A stretch of DNA of 64,000 nt from Oscillospiraceae bacterium (GCA_017481325.1 JAFUPG010000018.1:1-64000), one strand, 5' to 3'; counted from the first letter of the stretch, positions 42,632 to 52,570 are shown. Numbers and translations: made by a program. The notes: generated by a model from the sequence alone, not told the origin.

Positions 42632-44005
42632 ATGGCAGAACACAATGTCTCCGTAGCCAATACGCTGGTGGTATTGCTGACGGAGAAGAAATACGCCACT
42701 GTGCGTGATATCCTCATCACCATGAAGCCTGCGGACATCGCCTGGATCTTTGATGAGGTGGAGCAAGAGCGCCTTCCCATTCTCTTCCGTCTGCTCCCCA
42801 AGGAACTGGCCGCCGAGGCCTTTGTCGAGATGGAGCCGGAAGCCCAGGAGCTGCTGATCCACAGCTTCTCCGATAACGAGCTGCGGGAAGTGCTGGACGA
42901 GCTTTACGTTGACGATGCGGTCGATATTGTGGAGGAAATGCCCGCCAATGTGGTGCGGCGTATTCTGGCACAGGCCGATCCCCAGATGCGCAAGGATATC
43001 AACATGATCCTGCGCTACCCCGAAAACTCCGCCGGCTCCATTATGACCACGGAGTATGTGTCTCTCCGTCCCCATATGACCGTAGAGGAGGCCATTTTGC
43101 GCATCCGCCGTACGGGTGTGGATAAGGAGACCATTTACACCTGCTACGTCACCCGAAACCGCACCCTGCTGGGTCTGGTGACGGTCAAGGATCTGCTCCT
43201 TGCCCAGGATGACGAGATGACCATTGAGGAGATCATGGAGACCAATATTATCTCCGTGGGCACCCATACTGACCAGGAAGAGGTTGCCCAGATGTTCTCC
43301 AAGTATGACTTTCTGGCCTTCCCCGTGGTGGATGCGGAATACCGCATGGTGGGCATCGTCACCTTCGACGACGCCATGGACGTTATGGAAGACGAGGCCA
43401 CCGAGGATATGGAGCTGATGAGTGGTATGCTCCCCTCAGAAAAGCCCTATCTCCGCTCTACGATTCTCGAACTCTTTAAGCACCGCATTTTATGGCTGAT
43501 GCTGCTGATGGTCTCTTCCACCTTTACGGGTATGATCATTACAGGTTTTGAAGATGCGCTGGCTGCACAGGTTGTCCTCACCGCCTTTATTCCCATGCTG
43601 ATGGGTACCGGCGGTAATTCCGGCTCCCAGTCCTCGGTGACGGTGATCCGTTCCCTCTCTATCGGTGAGCTGGAATTCTCCGATCTGCTGCAGGTGATCT
43701 GGAAAGAGATCCGCACAGCTGTACTCTGCGGCATTGCCCTGGCAGCAGCCTGCTTTATCAAGCTGATGCTCATCGACAGGCTGCTCCTGGGTAACGACGA
43801 AGTCACCGTCCTGGTGGCGGCGGTGGTCTGCGTGACCATGGCGCTGACCGTTCTGGCAGCCAAGGTCATCGGCGCAATTTTGCCCATGGTGGCAAAGAAG
43901 CTGGGCATGGACCCTGCCGTTATGGCAAGCCCCTTTATTACCACCATTGTGGATGCCCTGTCTCTGCTGGTCTACTTCGGCGTAGCCAACGTGCTGCTGC
44001 TTTAA
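42632..44005 (+). CDS. mgtE: Magnesium transporter MgtE
   Basis: 457-residue Mg2+ channel. It has an N-terminal helical MgtE_N domain (residues about 15-125, ILITMKPADIAWIFDEV), two CBS domains (about 135-255) that gate by cytosolic Mg2+, a plug helix and five membrane helices. GTGGNSGSQSS is the conserved TM motif. TTIVDALSL near the C-terminus contains the Asp equivalent to the selectivity-filter aspartate of Thermus MgtE. The ATG at 42632 follows CAGGAGGAATGCAGTT. An upstream ORF and hairpin occupy the leader. No M-box core was recognised. Confidence 0.95.
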   Translation: MAEHNVSVANTLVVLLTEKKYATVRDILITMKPADIAWIFDEVEQERLPILFRLLPKELAAEAFVEMEPEAQELLIHSFSDNELREVLDELYVDDAVDIVEEMPANVVRRILAQADPQMRKDINMILRYPENSAGSIMTTEYVSLRPHMTVEEAILRIRRTGVDKETIYTCYVTRNRTLLGLVTVKDLLLAQDDEMTIEEIMETNIISVGTHTDQEEVAQMFSKYDFLAFPVVDAEYRMVGIVTFDDAMDVMEDEATEDMELMSGMLPSEKPYLRSTILELFKHRILWLMLLMVSSTFTGMIITGFEDALAAQVVLTAFIPMLMGTGGNSGSQSSVTVIRSLSIGELEFSDLLQVIWKEIRTAVLCGIALAAACFIKLMLIDRLLLGNDEVTVLVAAVVCVTMALTVLAAKVIGAILPMVAKKLGMDPAVMASPFITTIVDALSLLVYFGVANVLLL

Positions 44006-44010
44006 GCTAA

Positions 44011-44056
44011 AATAACGAGCTGCCTCGCAATCAGGTTTGCGGGGCAGTTCGTTATT
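44011..44056. terminator. Bidirectional terminator after mgtE
   Basis: AATAACGAGCTGCCTCGCAA pairs with the TTTGCGGGGCAGTTCGTTATT arm (one bulge) around a 5-nt loop. It lies 6 nt after the mgtE stop and is flanked by A/T. Confidence 0.85.
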
Positions 44057-44141
44057 TATCTGCTATATGTACATACTTGCGGCTGTTTTTACAGCACCAT
44101 ATGCAACGATCCGTAATGATGGCCTCAGCGCTCCGTCCGGC

Positions 44142-44699
44142 TTACTCCTTTGCGGATAATCGGGCGGCTTGATCCATCATCATGCGGTATACGTGGGCCA
44201 CATCGGGAATGTTTTCCAAGCGGAACAGGCCCACGGAGGATCTTACATGGCGCTGAATTCCATAGTGCACACTTTCCGTCTGATGGCCGATGGAGATGGT
44301 GCCCGTTCCGTCGGAACGGAAGGAGGTATACATACGGGGCAGATCATGCAGTTCCAGCGCATCTACTTTTTTGCCGACTTTGCGGATGAGTTTTCGGTTG
44401 GTAAGGACGTAGAGGGTGTTTCTTCTCCGATAGATCGTCCGCAGAGGATACAGCAGAAGATTCAAAACAGAAAATACGAAGCCCACAATGCCAAACAGCA
44501 GCATCTCACGAGGTGCGCCGATCCAAATCACAATTAAACACCAGGCAACCAGAAAAACCACAGCAAAAAGAGACATCAGCAAATGCATGATATTGTCCTT
44601 GTTGATCAAATGCCCCTTGGTGGGCTTCCCTTTCCATAGAACTCCCTCCCCCGGAAGGAGCAGAGAATTGCAGAATGAATAATCATCATAGTTCTTCAT
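44142..44699 (-). CDS. Two-helix membrane protein with PH-like domain, paralogue 1
   Basis: 185-residue protein. It starts with a Tyr/Asp-rich segment and LLPGEGVLWKGKPTKGHL, has two membrane helices (about 36-58 and 64-86), then TLYVLTNRKLIRK followed by a beta-rich region ending GLFRLENIPDVAHVYRMM. The VLTNRKL strand and the following pattern resemble bacterial PH (bPH) domains; this is inference. It shares layout and motifs (LRQGE/LLPGE, ITNR/LTNR, ENIP/DNIP) with the gene just upstream, so they are a tandem duplication. Function unknown. Confidence 0.7.
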   Translation of the reverse strand: MKNYDDYSFCNSLLLPGEGVLWKGKPTKGHLINKDNIMHLLMSLFAVVFLVAWCLIVIWIGAPREMLLFGIVGFVFSVLNLLLYPLRTIYRRRNTLYVLTNRKLIRKVGKKVDALELHDLPRMYTSFRSDGTGTISIGHQTESVHYGIQRHVRSSVGLFRLENIPDVAHVYRMMMDQAARLSAKE

Positions 44700-44819
44700 A
44701 AATCATTCTCCTTTTAAAAACACATCTACCGATGTAGCCGGTGGTCGTTATTAGGGCACCTCAAAAACAAATTCAGAAGCGATCTGCCATTTTGCTCTGG
44801 ACCGTTTTTGTCGGTGGCC

Positions 44820-45416
44820 TTATGAATGCTCCTCCTCTTCGTTCAAATCCCGGATTACCCCACAGATCAGATCCAGAACCTGCTCGGCACGGGGGATATT
44901 ATCCAGTTCAAAATGGCTGAAGATCGGGATCATACTCTGGGCACCATTCCAGTGAACCAGAGGGATCAGGCTGCTCATGCCGAAGGCGATGATCCCATTG
45001 CCATCCCGGAAAAAATGGGAATACAGGGGCAACGGATCCTTCAGATCCATGGTCTTGACCCGGAAGAAACCCTTGCAGAGCACCTGGCGGTTTGTGATCA
45101 CATAGCAGGTTCTCCGACGAGCAAAGGGTCGATAGACCAGGCGGTAAAAGCCATAGGCAACGCAAAGGAGGCAGCAATTGATGCCCAGGAAGCGAAGCAT
45201 TGCACCGAGCCCGGAGTCCAGGTAACGGACAAACGCAGAGTCGATCAGATCACAAAGCTCCAGAGTCAGGTATGCAGCAGAGAGCGCCAAAAGCAGCAGC
45301 CGCCGCCAATCCCCCTTTCGAAACAGGTGCCCCCGTTCCGGTCTGCATTTCCAGAGGATCTGCTCCCCCTGCCTCAGATAGGAAGCACAGAAGCCGGTGT
45401 CCACATAGGTTTCCAT
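44820..45416 (-). CDS. Two-helix membrane protein with PH-like domain, paralogue 2
   Basis: 198-residue relative of the neighbouring 185-residue protein. Corresponding features are YLRQGEQILWKCRPERGHLF at the start, two hydrophobic segments (about 36-57 and 73-95), TCYVITNRQVLCKG, a beta-rich stretch (PLYSHFFRDGNGIIAFG) and FELDNIPRAEQVLDLI at the end. The two genes lie 120 nt apart on the same strand. Divergence between copies is high, so the duplication is old. I do not recognise a function. Confidence 0.7.
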   Translation of the reverse strand: METYVDTGFCASYLRQGEQILWKCRPERGHLFRKGDWRRLLLLALSAAYLTLELCDLIDSAFVRYLDSGLGAMLRFLGINCCLLCVAYGFYRLVYRPFARRRTCYVITNRQVLCKGFFRVKTMDLKDPLPLYSHFFRDGNGIIAFGMSSLIPLVHWNGAQSMIPIFSHFELDNIPRAEQVLDLICGVIRDLNEEEEHS

Positions 45417-45436
45417 TGTCTCATCTCCTTTTGAAA

Positions 45437-45463
45437 AAGGGCTGCCGCATTGCGGCAGCCCTT
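45437..45463 (-). terminator. Terminator of the 1722-residue surface protein gene
   Basis: AAGGGCTGCCGCA and TGCGGCAGCCCTT form a long GC stem. On the minus strand a run of T follows, 22 nt after the stop codon. Confidence 0.88.
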
Positions 45464-45484
45464 TGCGTTACTTACGGGTAGGAA

Positions 45485-48400
45485 TTACAGGCTGTATTCC
45501 TGGATGAAGCGCATGATAATGGTGGCAAACTGAGCACGGGTAGCAAGGCTGTTGGGCTCGATCTTACCGTCCATACCACGGATGATGCCCACATTGACGA
45601 ACCAGACCATCTCTTCGTAGGCCCAGTCAGCAACCTGGCTGCCGTCGGGATAGACATTCAGGGTACCCTTGCTGTCGATCTCGATGCCGCAGACCTTGGT
45701 GGCATATCTTGCCAGCATGACTGCCATCTCCTGACGGGTGATCATCTGGTTGGGACGGAAGGTGTTGTCCTCGTAACCCACAACGATGCCCACTTCGCTG
45801 GCCCATTCCACAGCTGCGGAATACCACAGGCCGGAGGAGATGTCGGTGAAGCTGGAGGTGGAGGTAGCCTTGGGCTCGCCTGCCATACGGTGCAGGACGG
45901 TGGCGACCATGGCTCGGGTCAGGTTGGCATTGGGCTCGAACATGGAGTCGCCGGTGCCATTCAGGAGACCCAGCTCGGTGGTGAAGGCCACAGCATCATA
46001 GTACCAGTCGCCTTCCACAACGTCGAAGTACAGGGAACCGGTGTGGATACCATCGTCCAGAATGACGATCTCGCTGCGGTCACGGACACGGAGACGGGAG
46101 AAGATGGCACTGGTGGCGCTGGTCTCGTCCACGTCACGGGAGCCGATGCCCACGCCGGAGACGATCATGCCGACAGCCAGATTATCCAGACCCTTGTAGT
46201 CCTTCATGATGTAGCCGTTGATGAAGAGGCAAGCCTCGCCGGCTGCGTCACGGACGTAGATCTTATCGATAACGCCCTCGGTCTTGTGGATATTGGTGAC
46301 AATGCCCTCAACCTTCATCAGATTGCCGATGGTCTTGTCGGACATTGCGGTGGCGCAGTCCACTTCCTTAGGCTCAATGATCTGGATATCATCGGAAATG
46401 ATGCGGATATAGCCGTCGTAGTCGGTGCTGAGGTTCAGCTCCACTTCGCCGCAGTAGTAGGTGACGCCGCCGTGGGCACGGACATTCATGCCGATGGCGT
46501 AGTTGCCTGCAACGGGGAAGCAGTTGATGCCGTTACCCTTCAGATCCTGCATGTAGATACAGTCGAAGAAGGCGGTATCCTGGTCGTAGCCGGAGGCGTT
46601 GGATGTGACATAGCCCTCGATGGTGTACTCTTCGCCGCTGCGGTCGATGGGCACAGCCTTGACCTTGCTGATCTCGGAGATGACCAGACCTTCGTCAGCG
46701 CCGGTGATCTCACGGAGAATTTTCTGGACAATGAACTTATTGGCATAGTCCACATCATCCTTGATGTCGTAGTTAGAGAAGAAGGTACAGCCGGAGACGA
46801 TCAGCCAGCCGCCGCCGGAGAGTTCCTCGTAGGTCATGATGTTGACATCGCCCATGGTAGCGGTAACGGTGTCAGCGCCGTACTGAGGAATGTAGGTGGA
46901 GCCGGTGAAGTTATCGGTGTAGCTTGCGCCCCAGGTGGACTCGTAGCCAACTACCAGCTTGCTGACCTTATCCTCAGCACCCTCGTTGATCAGGATGGGA
47001 GCGGCATTGTAAAGCTGGAAGCCGGTGGAGTTGTCGGTGGCGGGACGGGTGCCATAGGCATTGGAAGCGGTATAGGCACCCTTGGTGAAGCGGTGCTCCA
47101 GATTGAAGTTCTCAATGCCGGAGAAGTAGATACGGTAGGCCTCGTTTGCCTTCAGATCGTTATCAACAATGATACCGTCGGCGGCACGGACGTTGGCACC
47201 GATGACCTCCAGAATGCTGTTGGTCAGGTTGGCGCAGTTCAGTTCGCCCTCGGGGCTCTTACGGTCGGACTTGGTGGTGACGATCAGGTTACCGCCACGC
47301 TCGGCGTACTTCTGGATCGCCTTCAGCTCTTCCTCGGTGTAGGCAGAGGGCTCCAGCTTGCCGGTATCGAAGGGAACGGTCAGAACCACCAGCTTGTAGT
47401 GCTTCAGGTTCTCGTAGGTGAACTCGCCCTTCTGGATGAACTCGGCCTGAACGCCGTTGTCGGCGCAGTACTGCACGAAGTTACCCATGTTATCGGAGTA
47501 GCCGCCGGAGACGTAGAAGTTGCCGTGGCCATAGTCCACGCCGATCTTGATCAGCTCATCGGCCTTGTAGACCTTCTGATCCATCACGGCCTGGCACTTG
47601 AAGGACTTGCCGTTATAGGTGCCGTAGAAGACGACCTTCAGCTCCTGCTCGCCGGACTCGGTGCGCTCGTATTCGAAGGTGACGGTCTTGCTGCCGCCAG
47701 CGGGAACAACGGAGCTATCCTCCATGGTCTTGATGACGGTCTCTTCCTCGCCGATGACCAGGGAGAACTCGATCTTGCTCAGGGTGTAGTCAGCATCCGC
47801 TGCATTATCCACAGTGGCGGTGATGATCTCGGTCTGGCCAACAACGCTCAGAGCGGCATCGGTGTCGATATCGGCGACGATGGGGGTAGCAACGCCAACC
47901 CAAACAGGAGCGGTAACAGCGATGTCGCCGTCAGCCTGGGTGATCTTCAGGTAGTAGTAAGCATCGGTGTTGGGGAGGGTGGTATCCAGCTCGTAGGTGG
48001 AGCCGGGAGCATCAAAGGAGGCCAGCACCAGGCCGTTCTCGCCGATGACCTGCACCTTGCCCAGCTTCTCGCCGTCGGGATCGGAGATGCTGGCTACGAT
48101 GTGGACTTCGTCAATGGTCTCATCACCGGTGTCGATGATGGCGCCCATGAGGTTATCGTTCAGGTAGTAGTAAATGCGGAGGTTCTGGTCCTCGGTGGCA
48201 TAGACACGGCGCTGGGACATGGCCTCGTAGATGCCGGCCTCGGTGAAGTTATCGGTGATAACAACGTCACGGCAGGTGTTGGCATCGCCCCACTTGCCCT
48301 TGTGGTTATCCTGGTTGTTGGTAGGAGCAACGTGCCAGCCCTTGGCCAGGCAGTTGTCATACTCGGAATAGCTGGGCCAGTAGGAGCTGCCGCCCACTGC

Positions 48401-50653
48401 GCCTTCGCCGTTACCGACCTCAATGAGGCTCAGGACGGTGTCACGGGTGGGAGTGTAGCCTGCGAAATCGTCGAAGGTACCGAAGGTGCTGCCGGGATGG
48501 TTGAACTGGGAGACAACGGGAGCATCAGCGATGTACTTGGTCTGCACACCTTCTGCTACAGGGTTGCCGTCCACGTCCAGACCCTTGTCTGCATTGGCCA
48601 TCAGGTCATTATACAGATGCATGCCGGCATAACCGGTCTTGTTGTTCAGGGTGGAGTTGTTACGGGAGACAGTGCCGTAGGTATTGAAGGTATTGGTATG
48701 GCCGGGGCCGCCGGACCAGGTCATCTCGTAGCCGTACATTGCCAGGAAGCTGTCGGAGCAGTACTCCAGGGCAGTGGCTTTGGCCTCTTCCCACTTGGTG
48801 GTGGAGCCGGAGGTGCTCAGGCTGCTGAGATCATAGTAGCTGCTGGTGGTGGCGGTGGAGGTGGTATCGAAGTAGTTGGAGTGGTCGGTGACGAAGAGGA
48901 AGTCGATATCCTCGGCATTCTGTGCGTAGGCATAAGCATCTTCCAGAGTACCGGCACCGTCAGAGTACTCGGCGGTGTGGGAGTGCATCTGGCCGAAGTA
49001 CAGGCTCATGCCGGCCTCGCCTACGAAGAAGGACCAGGTCATCTCGGCCTTCTTGCCGTCGGCACGGGTGACGGAGACAGCCACAGTGTGGCGGCCGTCG
49101 GTCATATCGGCTTCAGGCTTGTAGGAGATCTTGCTCTCGGTCACGGTGGGGGTAACAGCGGCGCCGTCAATGGTGAAGGCTACGGTGGGGTTGGAGCCAC
49201 AGTTGACAATATTAGCCAGGATCTCGGGGCGCTTTTCTGCATTGGTAGCAGCATTGGGCAGAGGAGACACAGAGGAGATAATGGGTTCATCCTTGATCTC
49301 TACGGTCTTGCTGGCGGTATAGGTCATGCCGTACTCATTGGTGGCGGTGCCTTCAATGGTGAGGCTGGACTTATTCTTCAGGGCAGAGCTGGGGATGGTG
49401 TAGGTGTACTCATAGCCGTCTACGGTGGTAGGGGTCAGGGTCTTGGCAGCGCCCTTATCCACGGAGTAGCTCATGGAGATGGAGTTGACCTTGGTCAGCT
49501 CGTCCAGGGCAACCTCAAACTCGTAGTCCAGGCCGATGAAGGCGTTCTCCGCATCGATCTCCATCTTGGGGTCAAGGACATAGCCCAGGTTATGAGGATC
49601 GGTGACCTCGAAGAAGCGCATGGCGAAGAGGTTCACGGAGCCATTGTAGGTCCAGCCGGAGAAGGAGTCGCTGAAGAACTCGATGCAGACGGAGTTGTTC
49701 TTATACTTTGCGGTCTTATTATAAATAATGTAACCGCCGGTGCACTCCTCCAGAGTCCACTTGGTGTAGTCGCTCTCTACGGTATCGAAGTACAGGCACT
49801 CGGCATTCTCCTGGCCCTCATTGGGGGAGGTGCGGAGGAAGTTGCCCTTATTTTCGAAGGTGTAGTAGGTGCCGTCGAAATGGACGTCAAAGATCAGCGC
49901 GCCGTTGCCGGGCACCAGCTTGCCGTCATCGTCCAGGTAGGAGTCGATGCCGATGAGGCTGGGAGCCAGAGCATCGTCAGTCTGGGGGCCGAAGGCCTTT
50001 CCGCCGTAATCGTTGTAAATAACGATCTTGGAGCCATCGGCGGGCTTGCTGCCTGCGGTGGGCTTCACGCCGGAGTAGCCGTCACCATCGGGGTCAGCAG
50101 CAGCTTCATTGATGGAGTAGAAGTGCATGGTGTACAGACCCTCGTTGGCGGCCTGGAAGCCGTAGGGGCTGAATGCACCGTTGTAGACTTCCAGACAGGC
50201 AGGGTTGCCGGAGTACTGGTAGTCGGTATTGGCGATACGGTAGCCGTCGCCCAGAGTCTCGATCTTCCACTTGGAGCCCTTACCGGTGGAGGTGGTAAAG
50301 TCCGCCTTGCTGGTAGAGCTGGCAGTGTAGTAACGGCCGCCGCAGGTCAGGTAATATGTACCGTCGGAGTTGGCTTCCAGCTTATAGACGCCGGCGCCCT
50401 GCTCCACCTGGATGGTGGCAGTTTCTTCATTGGTATATGCATTTGCACCTGCGGTCTTACCGGCATTGGACTCAGAGCCCATAACAACACCGGAAGTATG
50501 GTAGATGACAAAGGCACTACCGGCCGTGGGGATTCCCTCAATGGGGGTCACCGTAAAGGTCTCACGGGCTGCCAGAGCAAAGGTAGGCAGCATGGCAAGA
50601 ACCATGACCACGGCAAGAAGCATAGAGATCGTTCTCTTGAGATGCTTTCTCAT
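45485..50653 (-). CDS. Giant SLH-anchored surface protein with PHP/CehA-type metallohydrolase domain
   Basis: 1722-residue exported protein. Signal peptide residues 1-28 (TISMLLAVVMVLAMLPTFALA). Two similar beta-rich modules occupy about 30-165 and 195-360. Immunoglobulin-like strands follow to about 545. A CehA/McbA-like PHP metallohydrolase domain starts at 550: H557 and H559 in FGQMHSHTAEYSDG, FVTDHSN near 588, FNHPGS near 716. A DUF4350-like region lies near 1060-1300, and two OB-fold-like modules near 1330-1440 and 1440-1530. Three SLH repeats fill about 1540-1720 and bind secondary cell-wall polymer. It is probably a surface phosphoesterase or hydrolase. Single gene, RBS AAGGAGG. Confidence 0.82.
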   Translation of the reverse strand: MRKHLKRTISMLLAVVMVLAMLPTFALAARETFTVTPIEGIPTAGSAFVIYHTSGVVMGSESNAGKTAGANAYTNEETATIQVEQGAGVYKLEANSDGTYYLTCGGRYYTASSTSKADFTTSTGKGSKWKIETLGDGYRIANTDYQYSGNPACLEVYNGAFSPYGFQAANEGLYTMHFYSINEAAADPDGDGYSGVKPTAGSKPADGSKIVIYNDYGGKAFGPQTDDALAPSLIGIDSYLDDDGKLVPGNGALIFDVHFDGTYYTFENKGNFLRTSPNEGQENAECLYFDTVESDYTKWTLEECTGGYIIYNKTAKYKNNSVCIEFFSDSFSGWTYNGSVNLFAMRFFEVTDPHNLGYVLDPKMEIDAENAFIGLDYEFEVALDELTKVNSISMSYSVDKGAAKTLTPTTVDGYEYTYTIPSSALKNKSSLTIEGTATNEYGMTYTASKTVEIKDEPIISSVSPLPNAATNAEKRPEILANIVNCGSNPTVAFTIDGAAVTPTVTESKISYKPEADMTDGRHTVAVSVTRADGKKAEMTWSFFVGEAGMSLYFGQMHSHTAEYSDGAGTLEDAYAYAQNAEDIDFLFVTDHSNYFDTTSTATTSSYYDLSSLSTSGSTTKWEEAKATALEYCSDSFLAMYGYEMTWSGGPGHTNTFNTYGTVSRNNSTLNNKTGYAGMHLYNDLMANADKGLDVDGNPVAEGVQTKYIADAPVVSQFNHPGSTFGTFDDFAGYTPTRDTVLSLIEVGNGEGAVGGSSYWPSYSEYDNCLAKGWHVAPTNNQDNHKGKWGDANTCRDVVITDNFTEAGIYEAMSQRRVYATEDQNLRIYYYLNDNLMGAIIDTGDETIDEVHIVASISDPDGEKLGKVQVIGENGLVLASFDAPGSTYELDTTLPNTDAYYYLKITQADGDIAVTAPVWVGVATPIVADIDTDAALSVVGQTEIITATVDNAADADYTLSKIEFSLVIGEEETVIKTMEDSSVVPAGGSKTVTFEYERTESGEQELKVVFYGTYNGKSFKCQAVMDQKVYKADELIKIGVDYGHGNFYVSGGYSDNMGNFVQYCADNGVQAEFIQKGEFTYENLKHYKLVVLTVPFDTGKLEPSAYTEEELKAIQKYAERGGNLIVTTKSDRKSPEGELNCANLTNSILEVIGANVRAADGIIVDNDLKANEAYRIYFSGIENFNLEHRFTKGAYTASNAYGTRPATDNSTGFQLYNAAPILINEGAEDKVSKLVVGYESTWGASYTDNFTGSTYIPQYGADTVTATMGDVNIMTYEELSGGGWLIVSGCTFFSNYDIKDDVDYANKFIVQKILREITGADEGLVISEISKVKAVPIDRSGEEYTIEGYVTSNASGYDQDTAFFDCIYMQDLKGNGINCFPVAGNYAIGMNVRAHGGVTYYCGEVELNLSTDYDGYIRIISDDIQIIEPKEVDCATAMSDKTIGNLMKVEGIVTNIHKTEGVIDKIYVRDAAGEACLFINGYIMKDYKGLDNLAVGMIVSGVGIGSRDVDETSATSAIFSRLRVRDRSEIVILDDGIHTGSLYFDVVEGDWYYDAVAFTTELGLLNGTGDSMFEPNANLTRAMVATVLHRMAGEPKATSTSSFTDISSGLWYSAAVEWASEVGIVVGYEDNTFRPNQMITRQEMAVMLARYATKVCGIEIDSKGTLNVYPDGSQVADWAYEEMVWFVNVGIIRGMDGKIEPNSLATRAQFATIIMRFIQEYSL

Positions 50654-50996
50654 TGTGTTTCCTCCTTAATGATTCGAGGTCTCTATTTCCGTAAGAAAGA
50701 GGCTCGTCCGGGCATAGAGATACCTATAGTGATACTGCAATGATATCATACTTTCAAAGGAAATTCCACCAAAAATTAGCAGGAAATTTTCAGTTTTATA
50801 TTTTTTGTGTAGTTTCACAAAACCACTTTGTTTCCCCCCGCTTCAGTTAAATGTTATATGTCCTTATTCTTGTAAAATCCTTGGATTTCCAAAGTTTTCG
50901 ATCCTCTTGTATATTTTGCCAAGTTCCGAACTCTGCGTTCCTCTCCTCCGCTCCGGCTGCGTTATTCCCGCCGATATGATAAAAACAGGCTTTTTC
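50654..50996. other. Divergent upstream region of the surface protein and YibE/F genes
   Basis: About 340 nt without a gene. The left part is the leader of the giant surface protein. A minus-strand TTGAAA lies 17 nt from TATCAC, and the palindrome ATGATATCAT (50743-50752) overlaps it. The right part is pyrimidine-rich on the plus strand and contains nothing I can name; the YibE/F promoter begins at its right end. Confidence 0.4.
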
Positions 50997-51025
50997 TTGA
51001 CAGGGCTTTCCCTATGCTCTATAAT
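50997..51025 (+). promoter_or_regulatory. Consensus sigma-A promoter of the YibE/F gene
   Basis: Perfect TTGACA, 17-nt spacer, perfect TATAAT, 30 nt before the start codon. One of the best promoters in the window. Confidence 0.85.
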
Positions 51026-51055
51026 AAAAATAATCATCTTTTCGGAGGATGGAAA

Positions 51056-52516
51056 ATGCTGAAAAACAAAAATTACTTCTGGTGGAGTCTTCTGATATTC
51101 GGTGCGTTGGCCAGCCTTGCCGCCGGTGTTTTATGGATTTTATTTCTCCTGAAGGGACAGCTCTCCTGGATCAACGGCGCTGTTTTGCTGCTATGTGTTG
51201 CCGGTGGAGTCCTAACCGTTATATTTGCGGCAAAGGCACTGCCCCTGGTGAAGGATATGAACCTGCAAAAGGCTGCCTCCAACCGGCAGAAAAAGCAGGC
51301 GCAGGATCATACTTCTCAGCTTCAAACTGCGGTGGAGCGCCGCTTCTCCCGGGTGATCGCCCTGAGCATTTTGTTGGTTGCCGGTTTTGTTTTTCTGCTG
51401 TTTCACTGCCTGGCCAACCCTGGTGTCGGGGGCGAGGCGGCAGAAACCATTACCGGTGTTATCTGCGAACGGGGCGTGGTTCTCTCCGTAGATTCCGAGA
51501 GCTACCGTGGCTCCCAGGAGATGGAGGATATGCCCGTTGGCAATCAGATCGTCACAGTGGAAATCACCAGCGGCACATTTAAGGGGCAACACTACCAGAT
51601 GAAAAACGACCTGGGTGTACTGTACGGCACGCTGCTGGACGTGGGAGACGGTGTGATCGTCGCCATCTCAATGGAAGAGGGTGCGCTGTCCGGCTCCATG
51701 ATCTGGTCCTTTGACCGCACCCTTCCCCTGCTGATCGTATTTGCAGCCTTCCTTCTGATTACCGTTCTGGTGGGCGGTAAGATCGGCGCCAAATCACTGC
51801 TGGGTCTGCTTTTGACCTTCGTCTGCTTCTTCTCGGTGCTCATTCCCCTGCTGCTGAACGGCTGGCCTACCCTTTTGAGCATTATGGGCATGTGCGTTTT
51901 TATCACCGTGGTGGAATTTACAATTCTGGACGGTGTCAACAAAAAGTCCGTCTGCGCCATGCTGGGCACCATTTCCGGCGTTGTGCTGGCCATGGTCTTC
52001 GCTCAGATCGCCAGCACCATTCTGCAGGTCAACGGTTTTATTATGAACGATGCAGAGCCCGCCGTGGAGGCACTGGTAAATCACAAGACACTGCAGGACC
52101 CCTACCATTCTCTGCAGATCAAGGATCTGCTGGTGGGCGGCATTCTGATCGCCGCTTTGGGTGCTGTGAATGACGTTGCCATGAGCATCAGTTCCGCCAT
52201 GAAAGAGCTGATCACCGTCAACCCCGATCTGACCCGCAAAGAGCTGCTGAAGTCCGGTATGAACATTGGCCGGGATATGGTGGGCACCATGACCAACACC
52301 CTGATTCTGGCGCTGGCAGGCAGCAGTCTGGTCTCCATGATCTACTACACCTCCCTGGGTCCCACCTGGAATGAGCTCATGTCCTCTGCGTTCCTCTCTA
52401 TTGAGATCGTGCAGGCACTGGCCAGCTCCATCGGCGTTATTCTGGCAGTTCCCGTAACCGTACTCATCGGCATGCTGATGTACGGTCATTCCACTAAAAA
52501 GCCCTCCCGGGCATAA
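51056..52516 (+). CDS. YibE/F-family membrane protein
   Basis: 486-residue integral membrane protein of the YibE/F-like family, whose role is unknown. It has two N-terminal helices (about 8-30 and 37-58), one at about 105-125, then an extracytoplasmic beta-rich segment (about 135-220). A C-terminal block of six or more helices follows, with the family patterns GGKIGAKSLLGLLLTF, DLLVGGILIAALGAVNDVAMS and GRDMVGTMTNTLILALAGSS. The ATG at 51056 follows TCGGAGGATGGAAA. Monocistronic, with a consensus promoter and a strong terminator. Confidence 0.85.
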   Translation: MLKNKNYFWWSLLIFGALASLAAGVLWILFLLKGQLSWINGAVLLLCVAGGVLTVIFAAKALPLVKDMNLQKAASNRQKKQAQDHTSQLQTAVERRFSRVIALSILLVAGFVFLLFHCLANPGVGGEAAETITGVICERGVVLSVDSESYRGSQEMEDMPVGNQIVTVEITSGTFKGQHYQMKNDLGVLYGTLLDVGDGVIVAISMEEGALSGSMIWSFDRTLPLLIVFAAFLLITVLVGGKIGAKSLLGLLLTFVCFFSVLIPLLLNGWPTLLSIMGMCVFITVVEFTILDGVNKKSVCAMLGTISGVVLAMVFAQIASTILQVNGFIMNDAEPAVEALVNHKTLQDPYHSLQIKDLLVGGILIAALGAVNDVAMSISSAMKELITVNPDLTRKELLKSGMNIGRDMVGTMTNTLILALAGSSLVSMIYYTSLGPTWNELMSSAFLSIEIVQALASSIGVILAVPVTVLIGMLMYGHSTKKPSRA

Positions 52517-52521
52517 CATAA

Positions 52522-52550
52522 AGAAGCTGCCTCCCAAAAGAGGCAGCTTC
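52522..52550 (+). terminator. Terminator of the YibE/F gene
   Basis: AGAAGCTGCCTC-CCAAAA-GAGGCAGCTTCT, a 12-bp stem 5 nt after the stop codon, followed by TAATTTG. Confidence 0.85.
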
Positions 52551-52570
52551 TAATTTGTATGAGATAAAAA

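Noticed and set aside
45890..50743. 1617-codon open frame on the plus strand
   Set aside because: It lies antisense to the SLH surface protein gene, is Gly/Val/Asp-rich without domain patterns, and arises from codon bias of the real gene, whose signal peptide and SLH repeats are clear.
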